A stretch of 64,000 nucleotides of DNA from CAVVUF01 sp963751425 (GTDB lineage Bacteria > Chloroflexota > Anaerolineae > Anaerolineales > UBA4823). Every line of letters begins with the position of its first letter. The first letter of the stretch is position 1. Shown in pieces: positions 8,294 through 17,375 of this stretch. The notes under the pieces are model-generated. The model searched no databases. It saw only the letters and a list, made by a program, of their open reading frames with translations, and was not told the origin of the DNA. The position numbers and the translations under genes are program-made. Location: NCBI GenBank assembly GCA_963751425.1, contig CAVVUF010000002.1, forward strand, positions 744,001 through 808,000. Reading direction: 5' to 3'.

Positions 8294-9283
8294 TCATTTC
8301 AATATTGTCGCAGTCCGGCTGATCACGCCCAGCAGAGAAGTAGAGTTGAGGGTATCGTGCGCCAGCTCCCAGATCATAATGCCTGAAGCGCGCTGCATTG
8401 CCAGCTCGGTTTTGCGCTGCATGGTGGCCATACCGTTGTAGTAAATCTTTTTTCCCTCATATTCACTTACATCCCCGTCAGCCGCGCTCGGGTCGGCCTG
8501 TACCAGCTTGCGATAGGCAATCCCTTCAGGGCGGCCGTAGAAAGGCACCCCCAGGACGGTTTTCTCGGGGGGCAAGCCGCGTCCCTGCCAGTAGTCTAAA
8601 GCTTCTTCGGCCGACCAGTAAGGAGAGTGGTCCGTCTCTGATTCGTCATAAACCATGATATTCAAGAAGTCCACAACCGGAAAAACTTCCGCAGGGATGC
8701 CTTCAGCGAGTGCTCCCTGAGAAACCACGGCTGAGGTCAGCAGCTTGCCTTCCGGCAGAATCCCGCGCAGTGCTTGCATCAGCTTCAGGTAATTCTGCGA
8801 GGATTCCCCCTCATCAGGATATTCCCAATCGATGTCGATTCCATCCAATGCATAATCCTGTGCAAATTGACCGGCTTTCTGCACAAAGGCAGCGCGGCTG
8901 TCAGGATCAGCCGCCAGGGTCTCGAACTGCTCATCATATCCCCATCCCCCGATCGAGATGAGCACCTTCACGCCGTGATTGTGTGCTTCCGTCACAAGGT
9001 CTTTCAGCTTTTCAAGATGTTCCAGGTCTTCAAAAGAACCGTCCGGTTTGGGCAGCAGGAAGGCATAATTGATATGGGTGAGTTTATCGAACTGGATTTC
9101 TTGCACCACTGTATCCCATTCGGGGGCATAGCCGATAATCCGGAAAGGAGAGGGTGAGTTTACGGGTGTCATATTCGGCTCCATTTCTGAAAGCGGCGGG
9201 GTTTCACCTAGAGAGCAGCCGCCCAGCAGCAGAACGAACCCCAGGAATAGGTTTGAACAAACTTTTAGCCATTGTTGGGTCAC
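8294..9283 (-). CDS. Secreted GH18 (chitinase-like) lipoprotein
   Basis: The 329-residue protein has a lipoprotein signal peptide (hydrophobic residues 12-20, lipobox LGGC with Cys23), a Pro/Ser/Thr-rich linker, and a GH18 barrel. 'KVLISIGGWG' (residues about 106-115) and DGIDIDWEYP (147-156, catalytic acid Glu154) are diagnostic; 'FLNIMVYDE' and 'GIMIWELAHD' complete the substrate site. It probably cleaves beta-1,4-GlcNAc polymers or peptidoglycan-like glycans at the cell surface. The start is GTG at 9283, overlapping (GTGA) the stop of a short upstream frame. It is transcribed toward araA. Confidence 0.9.
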   Translation of the reverse strand: MTQQWLKVCSNLFLGFVLLLGGCSLGETPPLSEMEPNMTPVNSPSPFRIIGYAPEWDTVVQEIQFDKLTHINYAFLLPKPDGSFEDLEHLEKLKDLVTEAHNHGVKVLISIGGWGYDEQFETLAADPDSRAAFVQKAGQFAQDYALDGIDIDWEYPDEGESSQNYLKLMQALRGILPEGKLLTSAVVSQGALAEGIPAEVFPVVDFLNIMVYDESETDHSPYWSAEEALDYWQGRGLPPEKTVLGVPFYGRPEGIAYRKLVQADPSAADGDVSEYEGKKIYYNGMATMQRKTELAMQRASGIMIWELAHDTLNSTSLLGVISRTATILK

Positions 9284-9381
9284 TTGAACAACCTGCTCAT
9301 GAAATCTTTTTCACACTTTTGGAACGCCTCAAGGTCCACGATTGGATCCGCATACCAGTTGCCAAGGTAAGAAATGCTGTA
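9280..9381 (-). pseudogene. Possible short gene remnant ending at the GH18 start codon
   Basis: A 33-codon open stretch without start codon reads like real protein (YLGNWYADPIVDLEAF, then QKCEKDFMSRLFK) and ends in a TGA that overlaps the GH18 GTG start as GTGA, a translational-coupling layout. No family is recognised. It could be the tail of a lost or frameshifted upstream gene, or chance; the plus strand here is also open. Confidence 0.22.
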
Positions 9382-9429
9382 TTAGCTGATCTTCAAAAGC
9401 CTCTCTCCTTCCATTATCCGATTAGATTG

Positions 9430-10218
9430 TCAAAGGTCATTGGATAATTTACTTACTTGCCCGATGATGATCTGTAATCGCCATGAAAATGTGGATTGCT
9501 TTTTTGTTAAAAAATAGTGTTTCGCTTTTGGTCCATACAGGCGCCCAGCGATAGAGGCAGTTTCGGAGTAATCCTTATAATCCACTATATAAGTAAACTG
9601 ATGGATGTTGATCTGACCTGTAACGGGTATGCCATTCCAAATTGAATTATCAGCGGTACATTGTGTTTCAGGATAGTCTGGTTGAAATACTTCTTCTGGA
9701 GCATAATCCTGAGGCACCCATGGGTAATCGGGGCCGATTTCGGATGTGAGTTCTCCGCATAGAGCATTTGGAACAGCACCTAGTTGGATGAGTAACCCAT
9801 CAGGTTTTAATACTCGATAGGCTTCATGAGGATTTAACTCGGCCCAGGCGTTAATGGCAACATCGATACGATTATCTTTTAAGGGTAAATGTTCTCTATC
9901 ACCGTTTATATAGTGGACATTCGTTGTGTTGGTTAGTAATGATTGGTTTTTACCAAAAGATACAACTGATTCGTAGAGATCAACCGCAAATACCTTTTTT
10001 GCTTTTTTTGCTGCTTCTATAGCAGAACGACCAGTTCCTGCTCCAATATCGATGACATCACAGCCAGTTAAGTCAATCATTGTGTGCAGTTTATTCATAA
10101 GACCGACAGTTGACAAAGCAAATTTATGATAAAGATCTGGATGCCTGCTGCTTAGCCAATCAAATTGAAAGTAACCAGGCATTGGATTTTCTTCATCATA
10201 AATACGCCAGGAATCCAC
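9430..10218 (-). CDS. Class I SAM-dependent methyltransferase
   Basis: In this 262-residue protein 'DVIDIGAGTGRSAIEAAKKAKKVFAVDLYES' near residue 55 is motif I of class I methyltransferases, followed by 'VHYINGDREHLPLKDNRIDVAINAWAEL', then 'EAYRVLKPDGLLIQLG'. The substrate is unknown. The chosen start is GTG at 10218. The same frame stays open about 25 codons upstream (reading SQEEINRSGYKLQAAP before the GTG) without ATG, GTG or TTG, so the N-terminus may be incomplete or frameshifted. The gene is clearly more AT-rich than its neighbours, suggesting a different origin. Confidence 0.75.
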   Translation of the reverse strand: MDSWRIYDEENPMPGYFQFDWLSSRHPDLYHKFALSTVGLMNKLHTMIDLTGCDVIDIGAGTGRSAIEAAKKAKKVFAVDLYESVVSFGKNQSLLTNTTNVHYINGDREHLPLKDNRIDVAINAWAELNPHEAYRVLKPDGLLIQLGAVPNALCGELTSEIGPDYPWVPQDYAPEEVFQPDYPETQCTADNSIWNGIPVTGQINIHQFTYIVDYKDYSETASIAGRLYGPKAKHYFLTKKQSTFSWRLQIIIGQVSKLSNDL

Positions 10219-10374
10219 GGGAGCTGCTTGGAGCTTATAACCACTGCGATTAATTTCTTCTTGTGATAGACTTATATTTCCTTGATTTATTATACGCTAT
10301 CGACTCGATATATTTTTACTACTCCATATGATTTTGGGATATTATAAAGAAAAAATCTGAAAGGGATCTTTACC

Positions 10375-11250
10375 ATGCCAGGCAAATACTTAATCCTTCA
10401 CGCCGATGATTTCGGCATGTGCCATGCTCATAACGAAGCCACCATTGAGCTGCTCGAATATGGATCGATCACCTCTGCCAGCATCATGGTGCCCTGCCCC
10501 TGGTTCCCCGAGGCCGCGGCGTATGCCCGCAGCCACCCGGAAAAATGCATCGGGGTGCATACCACCTTGACTAGTGAATGGCAGCTTTATCGCTGGGGAC
10601 CGGTGGGCCGCACCGGTGCCGCTTCGTTAATGGTAGATGGCTTCTTCCCTCCCGATGTTCTGACGGTTGAGAAGAACTCCATCCCCGAAGAAGTAGAACG
10701 TGAGATCCGTGCCCAGGTAGCACTGGCTCAGGCGTTTGGGGTATCTCCGACCCACCTGGACAACCACATGGGGACGGTATATGGGCTGTATGGGGTGCAG
10801 TCGCATATGCCTGTAGTACTGCAGATTTGCTCAGAGCTGGGCTTGCCTTTCCGCTTTCCGACTGCTTACCTTCCGGGGGATGCGATTGGTGATTACCTGT
10901 TGGAGGATGTTAAAACTGGGGCCGCGCGGGTCGCGCAGGCAGCAAAACAGCTTAACGTGCCCATCCTCGATATTCTGCTGGCGCATCCCTTTGAAGTGCT
11001 CCCGGGTGAAACCTATGAATCGTTCCGGGAATCGGTCTGTGCCAAGTTCTCACGCCTTCCAGAAGGGATCCACGAGCTTTATATTCATCCTGCCAAGGAC
11101 ACTCCCGAGCTGCGTGCCATCAACCCGCAGTGGCGCAAGCGTGTCTGGGAATACCGTTTGGCAAAGGATCCGGTTGTTAAACTAGCTATTGAGAACGCCG
11201 GGATCAAGCTGATCTCCTGGCGCGAGGTGCGCGGCTTGCGCGGCATGTGA
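10375..11250 (+). CDS. ChbG/YdjC-like carbohydrate deacetylase
   Basis: The 291-residue protein begins 'YLILHADDFGMCHAHNEA', the YdjC/ChbG signature with the metal-binding Asp pair; 'IGVHTTLTSEW' gives a second metal His and 'PTHLDNHMGTV' a third. The family removes acetyl groups from N-acetylated oligosaccharides such as chitobiose derivatives. It stands alone on the plus strand between two minus-strand blocks. The GH18 enzyme nearby could supply substrate. A second family member lies at 55896-56739. Confidence 0.85.
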   Translation: MPGKYLILHADDFGMCHAHNEATIELLEYGSITSASIMVPCPWFPEAAAYARSHPEKCIGVHTTLTSEWQLYRWGPVGRTGAASLMVDGFFPPDVLTVEKNSIPEEVEREIRAQVALAQAFGVSPTHLDNHMGTVYGLYGVQSHMPVVLQICSELGLPFRFPTAYLPGDAIGDYLLEDVKTGAARVAQAAKQLNVPILDILLAHPFEVLPGETYESFRESVCAKFSRLPEGIHELYIHPAKDTPELRAINPQWRKRVWEYRLAKDPVVKLAIENAGIKLISWREVRGLRGM

Positions 11251-11266
11251 CCGTATTAATCGGTCA
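11248..11266. other. Small palindrome over the ChbG stop codon
   Basis: TGACCG-TATTAAT-CGGTCA begins on the TGA stop of the deacetylase gene: a 6-bp perfect stem with a 7-base loop. No T-run follows, so it is at best a weak terminator. The rest of 11267-11402, up to the convergent rhamnosidase gene, shows nothing recognisable. Confidence 0.25.
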
Positions 11267-11402
11267 TCGTGAGCGAAGAGAAGCAATTCGATTTTGGATT
11301 GCAGCAATCATCGTTTTGGGGCTTGTTTACCTCGAACCGACTTTCAGTCAGTTTTCCCATACCAGACACCGATTTCAATCTGTGGGCCATTCCGGTATTT
11401 TC

Positions 11403-14214
11403 TTATTCTTCAAAAGAGATTTTGAATCCTCTCAAAGTCTCATTCTCCACAAGCCGCACGGTGACTCCCTGCGGAGCCTGTATATCGATTTTTAGCGCCT
11501 CGCCCTCTTTACGCCAGGCGGCGTGCAGAGGGCCGTGGGCGGTGGCTACTGTTCCTTCTGCCCAAGTAAAACCTTTTACCCGCGGGCTGAATTCAAAGGC
11601 CGTCCCACCCGCCTCGACCTGGCGCAAGCCGAGCACTAACCGCGGCAAGAAATACAGCGGTGCAGAGGACCAGGCATGGCAGTGGCTGCGCGTCGGGAAG
11701 CCTCCCGGGCGCGCCGCACTGGCTGGGAAGACCTCCCAAACCGTGGTTGCACCCGCTTCCAGCATGGGCAGGTAAGAGGCGTAGATGGATCCCAGGATGG
11801 CCTCCGGCAGGCCCTCTTTCTCCAGCATCTCGTACAGGTACATGCTCGCAAACGGCGATCCTACGCGCACCATGTCTTCTGGAGGCTGCAGCACATTCTC
11901 CAGCGCTTTCTGGCGATTGGGAGGCTCCACAATGTCATACAGCAGCCCCAGGAAGCTGGTATGCTGGCAAGTCGAGGGGCTGGGGCTGCCGTCATCGAGC
12001 AAGCTGTCAGGATAAACCCCTTTCTCCGGGTCCCAGAGGCAGTTCAGGCTGAAGTGCAGCTGCCGTCGAAAATCTGCCAACCATTCCGCCTGGCTGGCTT
12101 CAGCCAATACCTTGGCGCATTTTTGAGCCGCCTCGATGGCACCCACCAGCAGCATGCTGTTGTGTAAAACGGTGTGATGCCGATCATCGATGCCAGACCA
12201 GTCGAACATGTTCCAGAACGGTCCGCTGAATAAGCCCTGCGAGGGGCACAGTTTCTCTGCGCCCTCTCAGGTTCGCCAGCACCCAGGGCCAAACTGAGCG
12301 CAGAAACGCTTCATCGCCTGTATAGAAGTAATAATCCCAAACGGATATCCCCCACAAGAAGCTCCAGGCCGGCAGAAGCACCTCCCAGGCCGAAGGCACC
12401 TGGCAGCCTGCGATCGGGTAGCGTTCCAGCGACTGCCCTGCCAGGCGGATGCAGCGGGCGCCGATGTCGGCCGACCCGAAGACCGGGTAAGCAAAAGCCG
12501 CCTCATTGCGCGCGTCGCCGACCCATAGGGTCTGCTCGTAGAGCGGGCAGTCCGTGAACGTATCCTCCATGCACAGCTTCAAGGTCCGGGCTGAGATTTC
12601 CCAGATCTGATCCAGCCTTGCATCGCTGCAGCGGAATGCACCGACCGGCTGAACCGGGTAAGTGGATTTGATCAGCTGGAAGCTTTTCAGGAGGAGGGGG
12701 GCTTTCAGGTTTCGGAATGTCAAGAAGATGTAGCGCCCGGAGCGCCGCTTGGTGGATGTAAAGTGGTTCAAGCCCTGGTGGGTGATGTAGGTCAAACCGT
12801 TGCGATTGCCGCCAGTATGCTGGATGACACCGTCCGGCGTGATGTATTCGACCTCGTAAATATCGATCTCAACCCCTGCCTCAGCTTCCAAGGAGAAATC
12901 ATAATACCCAATCGCTTGCTCCCCCAGGTCGTAGACCAGCTCGAAATCATGCTCTGGCTGGGGGTGGATCACCAGGTTTTCTGCTGCATCCTTCTCCAGG
13001 TTGGTGGTTTGATCCATTTCTTGATGGCTCATGAAACGCCAGTGGGTGTCTGTGGCGAACAGCGCTTCCTCGTTGACGGATCTCACCCTCCTGCCCATTT
13101 CTGCTCTGAAAGCCTCCCGAGAGGTGATCTGTTTTCCCAACGCCCCCACTGTTTTAAGATAGCTTTCTGTCCTTTCTAGAAGTGCCTGGGGCAGGCTGGT
13201 ATACGGCCAGTGCAGATCATCCATCCGACAGGCGTATTCGGAGAAGTCCAGCCAGCACCAGGGGTTTGCATCGCCCGGGTCCAGCGGATTTTCCAGCTGG
13301 AGCTCCATCCCGCAAGGGATGGTAATATGAAAATCTTTCTCCTTGTTGTGACCGACAGTCTGGGTGATGAAGATCAGGAGGAGATGCTCGCCCTCCTCTA
13401 AACGATACTTGCCATCTTCTGCATGTTCCCCATCGATAAAAACCGTCATGCCACCTTCTTTGAAGTACACCTCTGCCTCTTGGGGAAGCTTGAGCAGGCT
13501 GGCGACCCCTCCAGCCAGGAGCACATTCATATTCGCCTCAACCCCTTCAGGAAATACCAATTGCGCTGCCGGGATGCAGAACCGCCAGCCCTCAGGTTTT
13601 GGCACCGGATGAGCTGCCAGGATGGAGCATGGTTGGAAGGGGAGGCGTGTCAGCAGGGGAACATCGCGCGGGTGCAGATCCTGCCAGGGTCCCTGACCTG
13701 CTTCGTAGAGGACCACAGCGGGCTCACAGGCAGGCTCACCTTCCAGCCGGGCATCGTAAAATTCCTGGGGTTCCATCTGGATGCTCACCTTGGGGGTGTT
13801 GGCTTTCCAGGCTGGCAGAGCTGCTGCTTCCCAGGTCTCATCGGTGAAGAGGAGGTGTCTTTCTCCGGATGAAAACCCCAGCGCGAGCTGGGCCAAGAAT
13901 CCTGCCTGCTGCGGGACGGTATGGAAGGTGCCCGTCCCCCAATACTTGGCGATTACCCTCAGCTCGTTTTTCCCCTCTTCCAGGTAAGGCGCCAGGTCGA
14001 TTTCGTCATACTGGTAGTGCTCCGGCCAGCTCCGGCAGGGTCCATCATTTACCCATACCCCGTTGACGAACAGGCGGTACCAGCTGTCAGCGGTGATACA
14101 TAAGAGCGCCTCAATCGGTTTGGTATCAAGTTTGAGCTCTTTTCGAAAGAGGACGGTCTGGTTGTAAGCCTTATAAGAGGCCTGCCGCTTCCAAATCCAT
14201 TTTGCTTCGAGCAT
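11403..14214 (-). CDS. Alpha-L-rhamnosidase, GH78 (frameshifted)
   Basis: This enzyme releases terminal L-rhamnose from plant glycosides and pectic side chains. About 937 residues are encoded in two frames. The N-terminal part holds the beta-sandwich domains ('EAKWIWKRQ', 'ADSWYRLFVNGVWVNDGP'). The catalytic (alpha/alpha)6 part includes 'MEDTFTDCPLYEQTLWVGDARNEA' with the conserved acidic residues and 'VPSAWEVLLPAWSFLWGISVWDYYFYTGD'. An extra base near 12270 breaks the frame after 'WVLANL'; the other frame continues 'EKLCPSQGLFSGPFWNMFDW' through 'TTVWEVFPASAARPGGFPTRSHCHAWSSAPLYFLPR'. ATG at 14214 has AGGAGA upstream. No signal peptide, so probably cytoplasmic. Confidence 0.88.
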
Positions 14215-14239
14215 AGAAAGGGTCTCCTGACTGGAACAA

Positions 14240-14300
14240 ATTTGCTCACGGATCAACACGGATTTCACAGATTGACCATAAAGCATGGACACGGAAGAAT
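14240..14300. repeat. Dispersed 'cacggat' intergenic oligomers
   Basis: The stretch contains CACGGATCAACACGGATTTC followed by ACAGATTG and ACACGGAAGAATC, repeated variants of one short theme. Related pieces recur near 25040-25140, 28600-28680 and 55805-55870, always between genes. It does not appear to code. Confidence 0.35.
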
Positions 14301-14311
14301 CAGAATGAATA

Positions 14312-14350
14312 GAAAATGCGGATACTTTCTAAAAAGATCCGCATTTTCCG
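14312..14350 (-). terminator. Intrinsic terminator after the GH2-flavin reductase pair
   Basis: GAAAATGCGGAT (14312-14323) and ATCCGCATTTTC (14337-14348) form a perfect 12-bp stem with a 13-base loop, A/T-rich on the flanks. It lies 30-65 bases after the stop of the minus-strand flavin reductase gene. The U-rich part of the transcript is the stem's own 3' arm (GCATTTTCTATTC). Confidence 0.6.
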
Positions 14351-14378
14351 ATTTTTCACAGCTTTTCCGAGTCCTTTT

Positions 14379-14906
14379 TTAATCCAGGTATTGGCCAATC
14401 CCAGTAACGGCGACAATTTCGCCGAAGTATATCCGGTGGTAATCCTTCTTCGGATAGTTCTTATCGATCCCCTGTTCGATGAAATGGCTCGGGTCGAAGT
14501 CCTGCCAGTAGATCTTGCGGCATTCGAGCGCCAGCTCCGCCTGTGTGTACACCGGCGCCGCCACCTGGGTAGCCGCTTCGGGCGTCAGCCCAGCTTTGGC
14601 GATCTTATCTCCATCCCGCCCGGAGAGTGTCCCCAGCAAGTTCAGTGCTTTCCGGTAGGTCTTCGGGAAAGCACACAGCGTGAAGGTGGGATACTTTTCC
14701 ATGAACTGGTAGGTGTATCGCACTGGGCGCACGACCACCTGGGCGAAGGGCTTGTTCCACATCACCCCCAGACTGCCCCACGAGACTGTCATGCAGTTGA
14801 AATCTGCACTTGTAAAATCGCCGCAGGTCAGCAGGAACCACTGCTTATCCCATAAGCCATAGGTTCTAGTAGTCCATTTCTCGAAAGGGATTGAGAGCCG
14901 CTCCAT
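14379..14906 (-). CDS. Flavin reductase family protein
   Basis: The 175-residue protein has the flavin-reductase-like split barrel pattern: 'WFLLTCGDFTSADFNCMTVSWGSLGVMWNKPFAQVVVRPVRYTYQFME' (residues about 23-72), then 'LCAFPKTYRKALNLLGTLSGRDGDKI' and the late 'DYHRIYFGEIVAVTG'. The family binds FMN and reduces flavin or small substrates with NAD(P)H. It starts two bases after the upstream GH2 stop, so the two are surely co-transcribed. The link between a GH2 and a flavoprotein is unexplained. Confidence 0.78.
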   Translation of the reverse strand: MERLSIPFEKWTTRTYGLWDKQWFLLTCGDFTSADFNCMTVSWGSLGVMWNKPFAQVVVRPVRYTYQFMEKYPTFTLCAFPKTYRKALNLLGTLSGRDGDKIAKAGLTPEAATQVAAPVYTQAELALECRKIYWQDFDPSHFIEQGIDKNYPKKDYHRIYFGEIVAVTGIGQYLD

Positions 14907-14908
14907 GA

Positions 14909-17239
14909 TTAGTTAACCTTTACCACGACTTCAGCCCCGTCCAGCCCATCCGCCTGGGCACGCAGGTGGATTTCGCCCGCTTTCCCAGTCGATTTGAGCA
15001 CCACCAGGCAGCGCCCACGGTAGGTCTGGCGCTGGTTGCCGCGGTAGCGCTCGGTACTGACCGGGTTGGCGTTACCAACCGCTGCCAGCCTACCCTCACC
15101 TTTCACGGTGAAATACACCGGGCGGTCGGCGGTCGGGTGCACCGCTCCATCCTGGTCCACGATCTCCACGGTGACGTAGCACAAATCGCCTGCCTCCGCC
15201 TGGATCGCAGTCCGGTCAGGGGTCAGCCGGATCTGGGATGGTGCAGGAGAGGTCTTTACAACAAACTCTGCAGCCGGTTTTTCATCTACATACCCGACAG
15301 CTTTCAGCTCTCCGGCCGCGTAAAGGGCTTCGAAGCTGGCTATGAAGCGTTCTGCTTTTGTCGTGGGCTTGACTCCCAGCGACTGCCCGTTCAGGAAGAG
15401 CTCGACCTTTTCGCAGGCAGAATAAACGTCAATTTTGAAGGTTTTTCCTTCCTCGCCGGGCCAGGTCCAGTTCGGCCACACATCCGGCCAGCCCCACATG
15501 GAGACCGTCACGGTTTGCCCTCTGGCACAGGCGGGTGTACGGCGATGTACAGCCTGGTTTGATTTTCCCACAGGATATCGCGGTAATAAGACTGGGGTCG
15601 TTTGAAATCCACATAGATCCAGATCCCCGCAGTTTGCCTGGTGCCACGGATAGGCGCCCAGGAAATCTTCCATCTCGCCCACGAATGTCCGGCCGATCCC
15701 GGATTCTCCCAGGTAGTCTAAAGAAGTCCACACAAAATCGCCTAACACATAGCTGTTATCCAGGACCGCCCATCCAGTTATCAAAGGCTTCTCCGGGGAA
15801 GGATTCCGTTCCCACCATCATGCGCTTGGGATGGATATCGTGATCGGTTACGTACTGCCGCCACTGGTAGTTATAACCGCCCACATCCAGCGTGGCGAAG
15901 ACTTCATCCGTCTTCGACCAATCCTGGTTGTTCGGGTCCCAGCTGCCGCACATCGCGGCAGTCACCGGGCGGCTTGGGTCGATGTTGTGGACGTGCCCGG
16001 CCAGCATGCGGGCGATCTGCCCTCCTTTGGAGCGGCCATCCCTTTCCATGAGCTCGTTGCCGATGCTCCACAGGATGATGCTGGGATGGTTGCGGTCCCG
16101 GTACAGCATGCTCTCGATATCCCGCTGCCACCAGGCGTCGAAGGAGATATGATAATCGTAAGGATTCTTGCCATCTCGCCAGCAGTCAAAGGCTTCGTCG
16201 ATGACCAGCATTCCCAGCCGGTCACAGGCTTCCAGGAAGGCGGGCGCGGGGGGGTTGTGGGCGCAGCGGATGGCGTTATAACCGCTGGCTTTGTGGATCT
16301 CAACCTTGCGTTCCTCGGAGCGGGCATACGATTCAGCGCCCAAGATGCCGTTGTCGTGGTGGACGCACCCGCCCTTTAGCTTCAGCGGTTTGTCATTTAA
16401 GAAGAACCCCTTCTCGGCGCTGAACTGCAGGCTGCGGATGCCAAAGGTGGTGCAGGCTGTGTCGAGCACCCTGCCTCCACACACGACCTCGGTCTCCAGG
16501 CGGTACAGCGCTGGCGTTTCGAGCGACCATAAAGCTGGATTGGTCAGCTTAACATTTTGAGAGAATTCAAACTGTCCATTCGCCGGGACGGCTGCGCTGC
16601 TCTTTACGCTTCCCGCTGCCGATCCATCCGGAGCGATCAGGCGCGAATGGAGGGTGACCTCACAGTCCTTTTCGGTTTCATTTTGGATCTTGGTATGCAG
16701 GCGCACCTGGGCTTTTTCACGCGAGACCACCGGTGTCGTCACGTAAACTCCCCAATGCGCCACGTGCACAGGTTCGGCGACGATCAGCCAGACCGGCCGG
16801 TAAATGCCTGAGCCTGAGTACCAGCGGCTGTTGAGCTGGGCGGCATTGTCCACTACCACGCGCAGCACATTTTCCTCATTGAACTTGAGATAGGGGGTTA
16901 AATCGATCAGGAAGCTGGTATACCCATACGGGTGCCGGTCGATGAAATGCTCGTTCAGCCGGATTTCGGCGTTCATATAAACGCCTTCAAATTCAATGAA
17001 GACCTTCTTGCCGCGCCATTCATCCGGAACCAGAAAGGTTTTGCGGTATTCGCCGCGGCCCATCGGGAAGAAACCGCCTGCGGCCTTGCTGGGGTTCTGC
17101 GCAGACCGTTCCATCTCAATGCTCCAATCGTGGGGTAGATCGAGATCGCGCCATTGGATCTCTGCGGGATTAACCAGTGCTTCCGTTTGCCCTCCTCCAG
17201 GTAGAACTGCCAGGTTCGGTTAAAGTTTTGCGGCTGCAT
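14909..17239 (-). CDS. Glycoside hydrolase family 2, beta-galactosidase-like (four frameshifts)
   Basis: Full span is about 777 residues. Recognisable parts: N-terminal 'MQPQNFNRTWQFYLEEG', sugar-binding beta-sandwich ('EYRKTFLVPDEWRGKKVFIEFEG', 'RHPYGYTSFLIDLTPYL'), TIM-barrel with 'LKLKGGCVHHDNG', 'IRCAHNPPAPAFLEACDRLGMLVIDE', acid/base Glu in 'SIGNELMERDG' and nucleophile Glu in 'VGTESFPGEAF', then C-terminal Ig-like domains. The frame breaks near 17185 (missing G in a G-run), 15770 (extra G), 15602 (extra T) and 15522 (missing G). Correcting all four restores alignment with the intact paralogue at 49079-51475. No signal peptide. Start ATG at 17239 follows GAGGAGC. Confidence 0.87.
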
Positions 17240-17277
17240 CTCATGCTCCTCAGTAAATGGTTTATTTCACAAGCTCA

Positions 17278-17283
17278 ATTATA
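17278..17283 (-). promoter_or_regulatory. Candidate -10 element for the GH2 operon
   Basis: TATAAT on the minus strand lies 38 bases before the GH2 start codon. No convincing -35 hexamer is visible 16-18 bases upstream, so this is only a candidate. The rest of 17240-17375 shows nothing else. Confidence 0.3.
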
Positions 17284-17375
17284 CCGAATTACCGGGAGAT
17301 AAGCTCTAAGTATTATATGGAAGATACGCTGATGCTTTGTCCTAATCCTGATTAACCTTGTTGAAGGAATTGGAA

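Noticed and set aside
9154..9447. Plus-strand frame overlapping the GH18 signal peptide region and the following gap
   Set aside because: No ribosome site, and half of it is antisense to the GH18 gene; the protein-like tail is more likely chance.
15522..15606. Programmed frameshifting in the GH2 gene
   Set aside because: Two opposite shifts 80 bases apart in homopolymers restore the frame; no slippery heptamer or stimulating structure is evident. Indel error is simpler.
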